From Clostridia bacterium (GTDB taxonomy: Bacteria; Bacillota; Clostridia; Christensenellales; Aristaeellaceae), in contig JAFXVR010000013.1 in NCBI GenBank assembly GCA_017534885.1, positions 36,260 through 100,259 of the forward strand: a DNA stretch of 64,000 nt, read 5' to 3'. Shown here in pieces: positions 19,538 through 27,838 of this stretch. The translations under genes and the position numbers were made by a program. The notes under the pieces were generated by a model. The model was not told where the DNA came from. It saw nothing but the letters and a program-made list of their open reading frames with translations, and made no database searches. The stretch's first letter is position 1; every line of letters starts with the position of its first letter.

Positions 19538-21139
19538 TCATTCCTTTTCCCCTCGCCAGACCTTCACCTTCACCAGCTCGGTCAGGTCCACCACGCCCTT
19601 GGAGGCGACGTTCTCGCGGTCCAGGGAGAGGGTGAATTCCCAGTTCGCTTCCCCGGTGTTCAGGGGGGCGAAGGAGAGGACGTAGGCGGCGGCGTCCGGC
19701 TCGGGGGTGTGGAGACTCAGGCGGACGTCCTCGCCGAGGATGGAGGGGAGCAGCTCCCAGACGCGGCCGCGCTGCTCCACCCGGATGCTGTCCGTGGCGA
19801 GGGTGGCGGTGAGGGGCGAAAACAGGGCGGCATAGCGGCCGGCCGGCGTCCAGGCCAGCTGGTAAGCGCGGACGAAGGGGGTGGAGCCGGTGACGCTCCG
19901 GCCGGTCAGCGTGCCGCTGGGCAGCTTCATCTTCAGATTGCCGTCGGTGAAATCCAGGTGGAACCAGTTGCCGGAGACGTCCGTGTAGCTGCAGTCCGCG
20001 TGGGTGAAGAAGATGAGCCCGGCAAAGAGATCCTTCAGCGAAGGATTCTGGATGTTCAGAAAGCTGCTCTGCGCATAGTGGAAGGCGCCATGGGCCAGGG
20101 TGCCATTGGAGCCCTGGGTGGCGTTCAGCTCCACGTCCACGGCATAACGGCTGAGCTGGGCGGTCAGATCGATCCAGCGCGTCTCAGTGCTGTTCGGCTG
20201 AATGGAGACGTCCACATTCCAGCCGGAGCTGCTGCGCCTGATGCCAAAGTCAAAGTACGTCTGCGCGAGGCGGGGGATCTGGTCAGCGGCGCTGCCGTCA
20301 GAAGATAGATCGGACGAATCCACCTGCTGCGGGCTGGAGAGGGTGCCGCATACCTCCATGCCATCCTCATGGCTGTAAGTGCCGCTGGCCGTCAGCACAC
20401 AGACCTGGCCGTTCAGGGTCAGCAGGCCGTCCGCCAGGAGGGTCTTGGTCGCCTGGCCGGAGGCGGTCATGGTCAGCGAAAGGGACATGGGCTGCCGGTT
20501 GACATTCCCCATGAGGCCATAGAGCCAGCTCATCACCCGGGTGACCTGCGTCAGGCCGGCCTGTGCCGCGTCCTCCTCAGAGACCAGGCCCGTGGCGGCC
20601 AGGACACGGCCCGCCAGATTGCCCAGGGCCTCGCGGTTCTGGCCGACCATGGTGTACAGCTTCTGCAGGCAGGCCGCCACATCCGCGCTGTCCACATCGA
20701 TGTGCACCATCACATTGACCGGCTCGCCCGCAAGGGAGGTCTTCAGCTCCAGCCTGGGCCAGGGCAGGTCGGCGGCCTCCCGGAGCATCTCCTTCAGCAG
20801 CTCGCCGTCCTCCGGCGTCACCGCGCCCATCGCGGCGATGACCAGCTGCTGCAGGCTCAGGGTCTGTCCGGCGGCGGTGACTTCCGCCTCGCCGCTGCGC
20901 CAGCGCAGCTTCACGGTCTCGCCCTGCGCGTCCAGCTCGATGTTCAGCCAGTCCCCGTCTAAGGCGGAGAAGTCCGCGCCGATCACCTGCAGCACCGTCT
21001 CCAGCGCTTTCGCAAAGGTGTTCTCGGGCAGAAGGCTGGTCTTCTGTTTGTCGTCCTTGCCGAAAATCTTGTCCTCCGCCAGGGCGAAGCAGGGGGTCAG
21101 CAGGGTCAGTGTCAGCAGCAATGCCATCAGTCTTTTCAT
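19538..21139 (-). CDS. Secreted protein of unknown function
   Basis: Exported protein of 533 residues with a typical signal peptide (MKRLMALLLTLTLL...CFALAED). No lipobox or wall anchor is seen. The mature part is mostly beta-strand-like (alternating segments such as WIDLTAQLSRYAVDVEL) with no family I recognise. The ATG at 21139 has AAGGAGG before it and starts the signal peptide; the frame upstream to 21208 is discarded. It follows the beta-lactamase-fold gene by 13 bases and is probably the last gene of a cca-hydrolase-secreted-protein unit. An envelope-associated role is a guess. Confidence 0.7.
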   Translation of the reverse strand: MKRLMALLLTLTLLTPCFALAEDKIFGKDDKQKTSLLPENTFAKALETVLQVIGADFSALDGDWLNIELDAQGETVKLRWRSGEAEVTAAGQTLSLQQLVIAAMGAVTPEDGELLKEMLREAADLPWPRLELKTSLAGEPVNVMVHIDVDSADVAACLQKLYTMVGQNREALGNLAGRVLAATGLVSEEDAAQAGLTQVTRVMSWLYGLMGNVNRQPMSLSLTMTASGQATKTLLADGLLTLNGQVCVLTASGTYSHEDGMEVCGTLSSPQQVDSSDLSSDGSAADQIPRLAQTYFDFGIRRSSSGWNVDVSIQPNSTETRWIDLTAQLSRYAVDVELNATQGSNGTLAHGAFHYAQSSFLNIQNPSLKDLFAGLIFFTHADCSYTDVSGNWFHLDFTDGNLKMKLPSGTLTGRSVTGSTPFVRAYQLAWTPAGRYAALFSPLTATLATDSIRVEQRGRVWELLPSILGEDVRLSLHTPEPDAAAYVLSFAPLNTGEANWEFTLSLDRENVASKGVVDLTELVKVKVWRGEKE

Positions 21140-21152
21140 AGCGGCCTCCTTG

Positions 21153-22310
21153 TCAAATGTTGATTGATTGCAGCGTGTCCGCCGCGGCCTGATGCAGCCA
21201 GGCGTCACGCAGGTGAACGTAGTGGACGGAAGAGCGGATCTCGGTGCCGTCTGGCCAGCGAACCGTGCCGGTGCCGTCGGCGTTCAGGCCGTAGTCGGCG
21301 AGGGTCTCGCCCTCCCGGGGGAGCAGGACGGTCAGCCGGTTTTCCACGCGGCTGCCCAGGGCGAGATTGAACACGCCCAGCGCCGGGTCGATGGACAGGT
21401 GATGCCCGGTGAAGCCGCTCCAGGCCACGGCCGCGCCGGTCATGAAGGGCGGCACCTCGGAGAAGTACTGGATCGGGTGGCGGATGTAGCACATGCCGCC
21501 CAGGTACTGCTGGCAGCTGCCGTCGGCGCGGACAAAGCCGGTGCGGCGGCGCGCCATGTCCCGCAGGCTCGCCTGGCTGACGGCCTCGCCCCGGAGCACG
21601 CCCTGGGCGAAGCGGGCCACAGCCCCCGCCGTGCCGAAGAGGCCCGCGTGGCCGGGGCAGTCGTCGCCGTCCAGGTTCAGCGCCCGGGCTTTGGGATCGT
21701 GGGGGGTGCCGGGGGCGATGCCCTCCCGCAGGATGTACTCTCCGCGCTCGATGCGGTGCTCCCGGTCACAGCTGACACAGCGGCTGCGCTCATTTTCGGG
21801 CACCTTCACCCAGATCTCCCGCAGGCCCATGGGCTTCAGGAAGAGCGCCCGCACGGTGTCCAGCCAGCTTTCGCCCGACGCGCCCTCGATGATGTACTTC
21901 AGCACCATGGCGTGCATGTCCGAGTAGGGGCGGTCGCCGTTCGCCCTGGGGCTGACGGCGAAGAGCCGCCGCAGGGCTTCGTCCCGGTCCGGGGCGGCGT
22001 CGACGCGGCCCGGGGACTGCAGGGAGACCTCAAAGCCCAGCACCTGCGATACGCTGACGCTTTCGAGGTGGATGAACTGGGGCGCGTAGCGGGTGACCGG
22101 GGCGGCAAAGTCCAGCCTGCCCTCCTCCATCAGGCGGTAGGCGGTGAAGCCGGTGAAGGCTTTGGTCAGACTGGCCAGGTCGAAAATGCGATCCGCCGGG
22201 GCGCAGCGCGCCGCTGAGCGCGTCTGAACGGCGTTCCCCACCGTGATCCGCATGCAGGAGAGGGAGCGGGCTTCGTCCACAAAGAAGCGCACGGCATCGT
22301 CAAGGGTCAT
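21153..22310 (-). CDS. Serine hydrolase of the beta-lactamase/PBP-like fold
   Basis: Class C beta-lactamase-type hydrolase (Pfam beta-lactamase family) of 385 residues. The nucleophile motif is S47-L-T-K50 in DLASLTKAFTG, and the second motif is Y129-S-D in RPYSDMHAM. No signal peptide is present, so it acts inside the cell or is released otherwise. Relatives are esterases, D-aminopeptidases or peptidoglycan-related enzymes rather than resistance lactamases. The ATG at 22310 has GGAGG seven bases upstream; a TTG five codons earlier overlaps that site and is rejected. It lies 57 bases behind cca. Confidence 0.8.
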   Translation of the reverse strand: MTLDDAVRFFVDEARSLSCMRITVGNAVQTRSAARCAPADRIFDLASLTKAFTGFTAYRLMEEGRLDFAAPVTRYAPQFIHLESVSVSQVLGFEVSLQSPGRVDAAPDRDEALRRLFAVSPRANGDRPYSDMHAMVLKYIIEGASGESWLDTVRALFLKPMGLREIWVKVPENERSRCVSCDREHRIERGEYILREGIAPGTPHDPKARALNLDGDDCPGHAGLFGTAGAVARFAQGVLRGEAVSQASLRDMARRRTGFVRADGSCQQYLGGMCYIRHPIQYFSEVPPFMTGAAVAWSGFTGHHLSIDPALGVFNLALGSRVENRLTVLLPREGETLADYGLNADGTGTVRWPDGTEIRSSVHYVHLRDAWLHQAAADTLQSINI

Positions 22311-22367
22311 GGCTGTCCTCCGCAATGATATAACGATGGGTTGACGCTGATTGTTCCATTCAGAGAT

Positions 22368-23633
22368 TCAATATCCTTTCCCAGTGGGCGATCCAGAATG
22401 GTTCCCCTGCTCCAGCGCCTTCAGCAGCGCCTCCCGCTCATTGGGCAGTGCGCCTGTCATCACCTGACGCAGGAGCCCTTCGAGGGCCTGGCCGACCTGT
22501 GGGCCCCGGAGGCCGGCGCGGAGGGCGTCCTGTCCGCTGACCGACAGCTGCTTCAGGGTGAAGCAGGGGGCTTCGGCGAGGAGGGCGTCCAGGGCGGCGA
22601 GCAGGGCGCGGTGGGCGGCGTCGGCCTCCGCGGGGAGCCGGCCCTTCCCGATGGCCGTGGCGCGGCGGAGGGTCATCAGCTGGCGAAGGCGCTCTTCGCC
22701 CAGGCGGTTCAGCAGGAACAGCAGGGCGGGGCGGTCAGCTGACAGGGGGGTGTCCGCCTCAGCCGCAAGGGTCTGCAGGGCGCGGGCGGTGGCGGTGTCC
22801 ATTCTGAGGCGCTCGGGAATGGCCTCCGCCGCCTTCAGCCGGTCAGCCCCGGGCAGGGGACTCAGCAGGGCGGCGAGGCGCAGGGCTTCCTCCGGGGGCG
22901 TCTCCGCCAGCGTGCGCAGGGCTTCCGCCCACGCATCCCCCTCCGGGACGCCGGGCAGCAGCGGGCGGACGACCTCCGGAAAGGCCTCCAGCACTCTTGC
23001 CGCGCCCTCGCCGCAGAGCAGCTTGGCCATTTCCGCGTGAATGCGCTCGGCGGCGACGCGCTCCAGGGTGGGGTGCAGGGCGCGGATGGCCGCGTCGGTT
23101 TCCGCTTCCACCCGGAAACCGTAGACCGAGGCGAAGCGCAGGGCCCGCAGGATGCGCAGGGCGTCTTCTTCAAAGCGGTCGGCGGGGCGGCCCACACAGC
23201 GGATCAGCCCGGCGGCCAGGTCCGCCTGCCCGCCAAAGGCGTCCACCAGGCCGCTGCGGGGACTGTAGGCCATGGCGTTGACCGTGAAGTCCCGCCTCGC
23301 CAGGTCGGCGCGGACATCCGTCACAAAGGCCACGCTGTCCGGGTGCCTGTGATCGGTATAGGCGCCGTCCACCCGGAAGGTGGTCACCTCGTAGGGCGTG
23401 TGGCCGCGCATCACCGTCAGCGTGCCGTGCTTCAGCCCGGTCTCGATGGTGCGGCAGCCGTCAAAGACCCGCCGGGTCTCCTCCGGAAGGGCGTCGGTGC
23501 AGATATCCCAGTCCTTGGGCGCGCGCCCCAGCAGGGAGTCCCGCACACAGCCGCCCACGGCAAAGGCCTGGAAGCCGGCGGCCTCCAGCTGGCCCGTGAT
23601 CCAGCGCACGTCCTCCGGCAGGGTGATGGTCAT
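22368..23633 (-). CDS. cca: CCA tRNA nucleotidyltransferase / poly(A) polymerase family
   Basis: Class II nucleotidyltransferase of 421 residues that builds or repairs the 3' CCA of tRNA. The head domain has GGCVRDSLLG and the metal-binding pair D41/D43 in KDWDICT. RRDFTVNAMAY and the neck motif RFEEDALRILRALRF follow. There is no clear HD-domain signature in the C-terminal half, as in Gram-positive CCA-adding enzymes. AAGGAGA precedes the ATG. It is divergent from tmcAL, 107 bases away, so two tRNA-maturation genes share one control region. Confidence 0.9.
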   Translation of the reverse strand: MTITLPEDVRWITGQLEAAGFQAFAVGGCVRDSLLGRAPKDWDICTDALPEETRRVFDGCRTIETGLKHGTLTVMRGHTPYEVTTFRVDGAYTDHRHPDSVAFVTDVRADLARRDFTVNAMAYSPRSGLVDAFGGQADLAAGLIRCVGRPADRFEEDALRILRALRFASVYGFRVEAETDAAIRALHPTLERVAAERIHAEMAKLLCGEGAARVLEAFPEVVRPLLPGVPEGDAWAEALRTLAETPPEEALRLAALLSPLPGADRLKAAEAIPERLRMDTATARALQTLAAEADTPLSADRPALLFLLNRLGEERLRQLMTLRRATAIGKGRLPAEADAAHRALLAALDALLAEAPCFTLKQLSVSGQDALRAGLRGPQVGQALEGLLRQVMTGALPNEREALLKALEQGNHSGSPTGKGY

Positions 23634-23654
23634 GGGTTCTCCTTTCCCGGGGGT

Positions 23655-23683
23655 TTGCCTCCCGCGTGAAGGTGTGGTATCAT
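23655..23683 (+). promoter_or_regulatory. Promoter of tmcAL
   Basis: TTGCCT (23655-23660), 17-bp spacer, TATCAT (23678-23683), located between the divergent cca and tmcAL genes. Confidence 0.65.
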
Positions 23684-23740
23684 AGAGATCAGATTTGCGG
23701 CTGGCGGCGGCGTCAGCGGTTTGGGGAAGGGGGAATCGCG

Positions 23741-24937
23741 GTGCGGGTCTGCGGCATTGTGGCGGAATACAACCCGTTTCACTCCGGGCACCTGTTTCAG
23801 CTGACGGAGGCCCGGCGGCGCACAGGCGCGGACGCGGTGGCGGTGGTGATGTCCGCCTGCTTCACCCAGCGGGGGGAGGCCGCCTGCCTGTCCCCGGCGG
23901 CGCGCGCGGAAATGGCGCTGGAGGCCGGGGCGGATCTGGTGCTGGCCCTGCCCGCGGCCTGGGCGGTGCGGGAGGCGGAAGCCTTTGCGGAAGCCGGGGT
24001 GCTGGCGCTCTCAGCGATAGGCTGTGACTGCCTCGCCTTTGGGGCGGAGACCGCGGATATCGAAAGACTGCTCTCCTGCGCTGAAATGCTCGAGCGGCCG
24101 CCGGAAGCCCTGTCCGCCGCCCTCCGCCAGGGGCTGGACACCGGCCTGGCCTACCCCGAAGCCCTGTCCCGGGCGGTCAGACGCTGCGCGCCGGAGAGGG
24201 CGCATCTGCTGACCGAGCCCAACAACCTGCTGGGCGTCTGTTACCTGCGCGCCATCCTGCGGCACGGTTTGGCCATGGAGCCTGTGGCCATCCCCCGGGG
24301 CAATGCCCACCGGGAGACGGCCATCACGGGCCCGGAGGCCTCGGCCAGCGCCATCCGCGGCTCGCTGTTCCGGGGCGACTGGGCCGGGCTGTCCGACGCC
24401 ATGCCGGCTTCCGCCCTTTTGACCCTGCGGCGGGAGGCGCTGTCGGGCCGCGTGCACCGGCCGGAGAGCCTGGATCAGGCCCTGCTCTACCGCCTGTGCA
24501 CCCTGGGTGAAAAGGACTGGGAGCGCCTGCCCGCCCTGGCGGAGGGCATTGAACAGCGCCTGCGCCGCGCCGCCCGCACTGCCCGGAGCCGGGAGGAACT
24601 GCTGCTGACGGCCAAGACCCGCCGCTATCCCTGGGCGCGGCTGAGCCGGCTTGCCGCCCACGCGCTGCTGCAGCTGACCGCGTCCGACCTGTCTGGACTC
24701 CCGCCCGCGCCGCCGCTCCTGCTGCTGGGGCTGCGGGACAGCGCCCGGCCCCTGCTGCGGGGGCTGAAAAAGTCCGGCATCGTCCCTGAGGACAGAGCCG
24801 GACTGAACCGGGACGCGGCCTGGGTCAGGGCTGAGGAGAGAGCCTGGGATTTATGGGCCTTGGGCGCCGGCCTGCCCTCCGGGGGCTTCTGGCGGGAGAA
24901 GACGGTGTTTACGCCAGCGCCTTCTCCAGACCGCTGA
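23741..24937 (+). CDS. tmcAL: tRNA(Met) cytidine acetate ligase TmcAL
   Basis: Makes N4-acetylcytidine at the wobble position of elongator tRNA(Met), using acetate and ATP; the family was formerly called DUF795/YlbM. The N-terminus VCGIVAEYNPFHSGHLFQL is the HxGH nucleotidyltransferase signature. SACFTQRGEAA and EPNNLLGVCY are further family motifs. It has 398 residues, the usual length. The start is GTG at 23741 after a purine-rich GGGGAAGGGGGA site; an ATG at 23666 lies inside the promoter. The last 29 bases overlap the end of the convergent phosphohexomutase gene. Confidence 0.9.
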   Translation: MRVCGIVAEYNPFHSGHLFQLTEARRRTGADAVAVVMSACFTQRGEAACLSPAARAEMALEAGADLVLALPAAWAVREAEAFAEAGVLALSAIGCDCLAFGAETADIERLLSCAEMLERPPEALSAALRQGLDTGLAYPEALSRAVRRCAPERAHLLTEPNNLLGVCYLRAILRHGLAMEPVAIPRGNAHRETAITGPEASASAIRGSLFRGDWAGLSDAMPASALLTLRREALSGRVHRPESLDQALLYRLCTLGEKDWERLPALAEGIEQRLRRAARTARSREELLLTAKTRRYPWARLSRLAAHALLQLTASDLSGLPPAPPLLLLGLRDSARPLLRGLKKSGIVPEDRAGLNRDAAWVRAEERAWDLWALGAGLPSGGFWREKTVFTPAPSPDR

Positions 24938-26420
24938 GGTCGAGGCCCGGGGTGCCGTTCAGCACCTGATACAGGTCTGTGAGCATGGTTTTCACGCCGC
25001 CGGGCACGTCGGACTCGGCGTTGAGGGGCAGCACGGGATCGTGCACGGACAGGCGGAGCAGGAACCAGGCGTTGTCCATGCCGCCGTCCAGGTCAAAGGA
25101 GATGCGCACGCCCTCGCGGTTGTCCGGGGCGATGTGCCAGGCGGAGGCGGCGGAGGCGTAGTCCAGCACCTTGGCGATGGCCTGCTTGCCGGTCTCCCGG
25201 AAGTCCTCCGTGGTGATGGACAGGCGGATCTCCTTGCTTTCGACAGGCTCCTGCAGGTCGCTGATGAGGCTGCCGAGGCTCAGGCCCTGCTGCTTGAGCT
25301 TCATGGCCTTCACGATCAGCACGGTCACCAGGTACATGCCGTCGTCCAGGAAGTGATTCTCCTTGAGCGCGGCGTGGCCGGAGGTCTCGATGGCCAGGGG
25401 GCACTCGATGCCCTCCGCGTTCAGCCGGATCGCCTCGTCGATCACGTTGCGGTAGCCGCGCTTGTAGCGGTAATGCTCTCCGCCCCAGTCGTTGATGAAC
25501 TTCTTCAGCCCGGAGGAGGTCACCGAGTCGGTCACGATGGTCTGCCCGGGCTTTTCGTCCAGCAGGATGGCGGCCATCAGCGCGATCAGCCGGTTGCGGT
25601 TGATCTCCCGGCCGTCGCTGTCCACCACGGCGGCGCGGTCGCAGTCCGCGTCAAAGATCACGCCCAGGTCCGCGCCCACCCGCGTCACGGCGGCGCTCAC
25701 CGAGGCCATGGCGTCCGCGTCCTCTGGGTTGGGCCGGTGGTTGGGGAACATGCCGTCGGGCTCCAGGAACTGGCTGCCCTCGATCCACGCGCCCAGCTCT
25801 TCCATCAGCTTGGCATAAAACCCGCCCGCGCCGTTGCCGGCGTCCACCACCACGTGGAGGCCCAGCAGCGGTTTTTCAATGTCTGTGTCCAGACCTCTGC
25901 GGATGCGCTCGGCCAGCTGTTCCGTGTAGGCCGGCAGGAAGGGCTTCTGGGTGATGGAGCCGCTGACGGCCATCTGGTCGGGATTCAGCTGGGCCGCCGT
26001 GTCCAGCAGCTCACACACCTCGCGGCTCTCCAGGCCGCCCTGGGCGGTGACGAACTTCAGCCCGTTCTTGTCCCAGGGGTGATGGCTGGCGGTGACCATG
26101 ATCGCGCCGTCGGTCATGAAGCCCGGCGTGACGCAGGACATGAACATGGCCGGGGTGGTGCACATGCCGTAATCCAGCACGCTGGCGCCCGCCTTGCTGA
26201 TGCCGATCGAGGCCGCGGCGAGCAGGGCCGGACCGGAAACCCGGCTGTCCCGTCCGATGCCGATGGTCACCTGTGTGACCGGCTTGCCCACCTTTTCCGC
26301 CACATAGCGCGCGAAGGCCACGCCCAAGGCTTCCGCCACGGCCGGTGTCAGCACCGCGTTCTCCCCCACGGCCACGCCGCGCACGTCTGATCCGCTCACC
26401 AGTTTTTTCCAATCTGTCAT
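24909..26420 (-). CDS. Phosphoglucomutase/phosphomannomutase
   Basis: Alpha-D-phosphohexomutase of 503 residues that interconverts hexose 1- and 6-phosphates. The phosphoserine loop is TASHHP (S112), the metal loop is DADCDRAAVVD near residue 260, and the sugar-binding loop is ETSGHAALKE. It can route the glucose 1-phosphate made by GH94 and GH13_18 and the mannose 1-phosphate made by GH130 into glycolysis. AGGAGG precedes the ATG. It is the last gene of a long minus-strand run starting at uxuA, 28 bases after the DUF2461 gene. Confidence 0.9.
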   Translation of the reverse strand: MTDWKKLVSGSDVRGVAVGENAVLTPAVAEALGVAFARYVAEKVGKPVTQVTIGIGRDSRVSGPALLAAASIGISKAGASVLDYGMCTTPAMFMSCVTPGFMTDGAIMVTASHHPWDKNGLKFVTAQGGLESREVCELLDTAAQLNPDQMAVSGSITQKPFLPAYTEQLAERIRRGLDTDIEKPLLGLHVVVDAGNGAGGFYAKLMEELGAWIEGSQFLEPDGMFPNHRPNPEDADAMASVSAAVTRVGADLGVIFDADCDRAAVVDSDGREINRNRLIALMAAILLDEKPGQTIVTDSVTSSGLKKFINDWGGEHYRYKRGYRNVIDEAIRLNAEGIECPLAIETSGHAALKENHFLDDGMYLVTVLIVKAMKLKQQGLSLGSLISDLQEPVESKEIRLSITTEDFRETGKQAIAKVLDYASAASAWHIAPDNREGVRISFDLDGGMDNAWFLLRLSVHDPVLPLNAESDVPGGVKTMLTDLYQVLNGTPGLDLSGLEKALA

Positions 26421-26448
26421 TCCGTATCCCTCCTGCGGTCACAGCCGC

Positions 26449-27183
26449 TTATTTCCATTCGTCCCCAGCCGCTGAAGCCCCGGCGCCGGCCTGCAGCGCT
26501 TCTGTTTCCATATCATCCCACACGCCCCGCAGCAGCCGGTACAGCGGCGCGACGGCCTGGTAATCGGCCCCCACCTTGCCCAGCAGGGAGCGGTCGTAGA
26601 TCCATTTCATCTCTGTGCCCTGGCGGCTGACGCCGATGCTCCTGGCCTTGTACCAGGGGTGAAGGGAGGCGGGCACACCCTCCGGCACGGCCATGCGCTT
26701 GTAGGTGTCGTTCCAGGGGATCAGCTTCCGGGACTCCAGGGCGCAGCTGGTGATGATCCCGGCCACCCGGTGGGGCTCCGCGGCGATGCGCCGCTGGAAG
26801 GCTGCCTGCATGTCTTTGGTCAGGTCCCACACGCCCATGCCCCAGCCCACGCCCTGGGGGCCCAGCTCAAACCAGTAGCCCACCGAGTTCTGCCGGGGCT
26901 CCGCCGCGCGGTGGAACCAGATCCACAGGTGATCCCGGTAGGGCGACTTATCCCTCGAAAACCGCGTGTCCCGGTGAATGCGCGATAGCACCCGGTTGGG
27001 CCGGCTCTCCATCTGCGAATCGATCGCCTGGAGCAGGGGCAGCATATCGGTGATGAATTCATAGAAGGGAGTCTGCACATCGCGCACATAGCGGTCGTGC
27101 TCCGCGTGAAAGAAGGCGCTGTCATTGTGAAAGCGCAGGTCGAGAAAAAACTGGATCGTTTCTTCCCTGAAGCCCTCAAACAT
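26449..27183 (-). CDS. DUF2461 family protein
   Basis: Cytoplasmic protein of 244 residues matching the DUF2461 family: HNDSAFFHAEHDRYVRDVQTP-like opening, then SRIHRDTRFSRDKSPYRDH and WFELGPQGVGWGMG. The function of the family is not known to me. It has 29 bases to the kinase gene upstream and 28 to the mutase downstream, so it is cotranscribed. The ATG is preceded by GGGAGG. The C-terminal 15 residues are Ala/Gly-rich and look unstructured. Confidence 0.85.
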   Translation of the reverse strand: MFEGFREETIQFFLDLRFHNDSAFFHAEHDRYVRDVQTPFYEFITDMLPLLQAIDSQMESRPNRVLSRIHRDTRFSRDKSPYRDHLWIWFHRAAEPRQNSVGYWFELGPQGVGWGMGVWDLTKDMQAAFQRRIAAEPHRVAGIITSCALESRKLIPWNDTYKRMAVPEGVPASLHPWYKARSIGVSRQGTEMKWIYDRSLLGKVGADYQAVAPLYRLLRGVWDDMETEALQAGAGASAAGDEWK

Positions 27184-27212
27184 TACATCTCCCCTCCCTT
27201 CCGCAGAAGCGC

Positions 27213-27707
27213 TCAGACCCCCGTCTCCTTCCGCACGGCGGCGACGATTTCCCTGGGGCGCAGGCTGTCGCAGTCGATGACGATATGCGAATAGCGCTGA
27301 TAGAGCGGCGTGCGCTCGGCGTACAGATCGGCGATGGTCTGCCCGGGCTTGAAGGTCACCCCCCGGGCGTGCAGGTTGTGCAGCCGCCGCTCCATGGTTT
27401 CCAGCGTCAGCCGGAGATACACCACCAGGCTGATCTTCCGCAGGTGCTCCATGGCCTTCGGGCCGTAGATCACACTGCCGCCCGGCGCGATCACCGTGTC
27501 CTCCAGCTTCAGCGAGGCGTTCATTTCTTCCTCCAGCGCCCGGAAGGCCGCGTCCCCGTCGCGCTCGATGATCTTTGACAGACTCAGCCCCTCCTGCCGC
27601 TCAATCAGACGGTCCACGTCCACCATCTTCATGCCCGCGGCCCGGGAGAGCAGCACACCCACTGTGCTCTTGCCGCAGGCCGGCATCCCAATCAGCGTAA
27701 TATTCAA
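27213..27707 (-). CDS. aroK: Shikimate kinase
   Basis: Phosphorylates shikimate in aromatic amino acid synthesis; 164 residues. P-loop GMPACGKST, then DVDRLIE and the PGGSVIY motif, with the shikimate-contacting R of FRALEEE. The frame opens with GTG at 27716, but GGGAGG directly abuts that codon. TTG at 27707 is 8 bases after the site and begins NITLIGMPACGKS, the normal family start, so TTG is chosen. No other aro genes are in the window. A strong inverted repeat lies between it and GH130. Confidence 0.85.
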   Translation of the reverse strand: MNITLIGMPACGKSTVGVLLSRAAGMKMVDVDRLIERQEGLSLSKIIERDGDAAFRALEEEMNASLKLEDTVIAPGGSVIYGPKAMEHLRKISLVVYLRLTLETMERRLHNLHARGVTFKPGQTIADLYAERTPLYQRYSHIVIDCDSLRPREIVAAVRKETGV

Positions 27708-27745
27708 TGGCTGCACCTCCCTTCGAGGGCTTTTTGGGGTGGTTC

Positions 27746-27799
27746 TTGGGGGGAAGGGAAAACCCCTTCTTGAAAGAAGGTGTTTTCCCTTCCCCCCAA
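27746..27799. repeat. Long G/C-run inverted repeat (bidirectional terminator-like)
   Basis: Arms of about 25 bases, starting TTGGGGGGAAGGGAAAAC and ending GTTTTCCCTTCCCCCCAA, separated by a few bases. The stem is nearly perfect and symmetric. It separates GH130 from shikimate kinase and could end or attenuate transcription. It lacks the tight stem plus U-run of a normal terminator; it looks like a dispersed repeat. Confidence 0.7.
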
Positions 27800-27838
27800 A
27801 CCCCCTATCCTTTTTGCCAAGAACTTTTACCGATTTCT

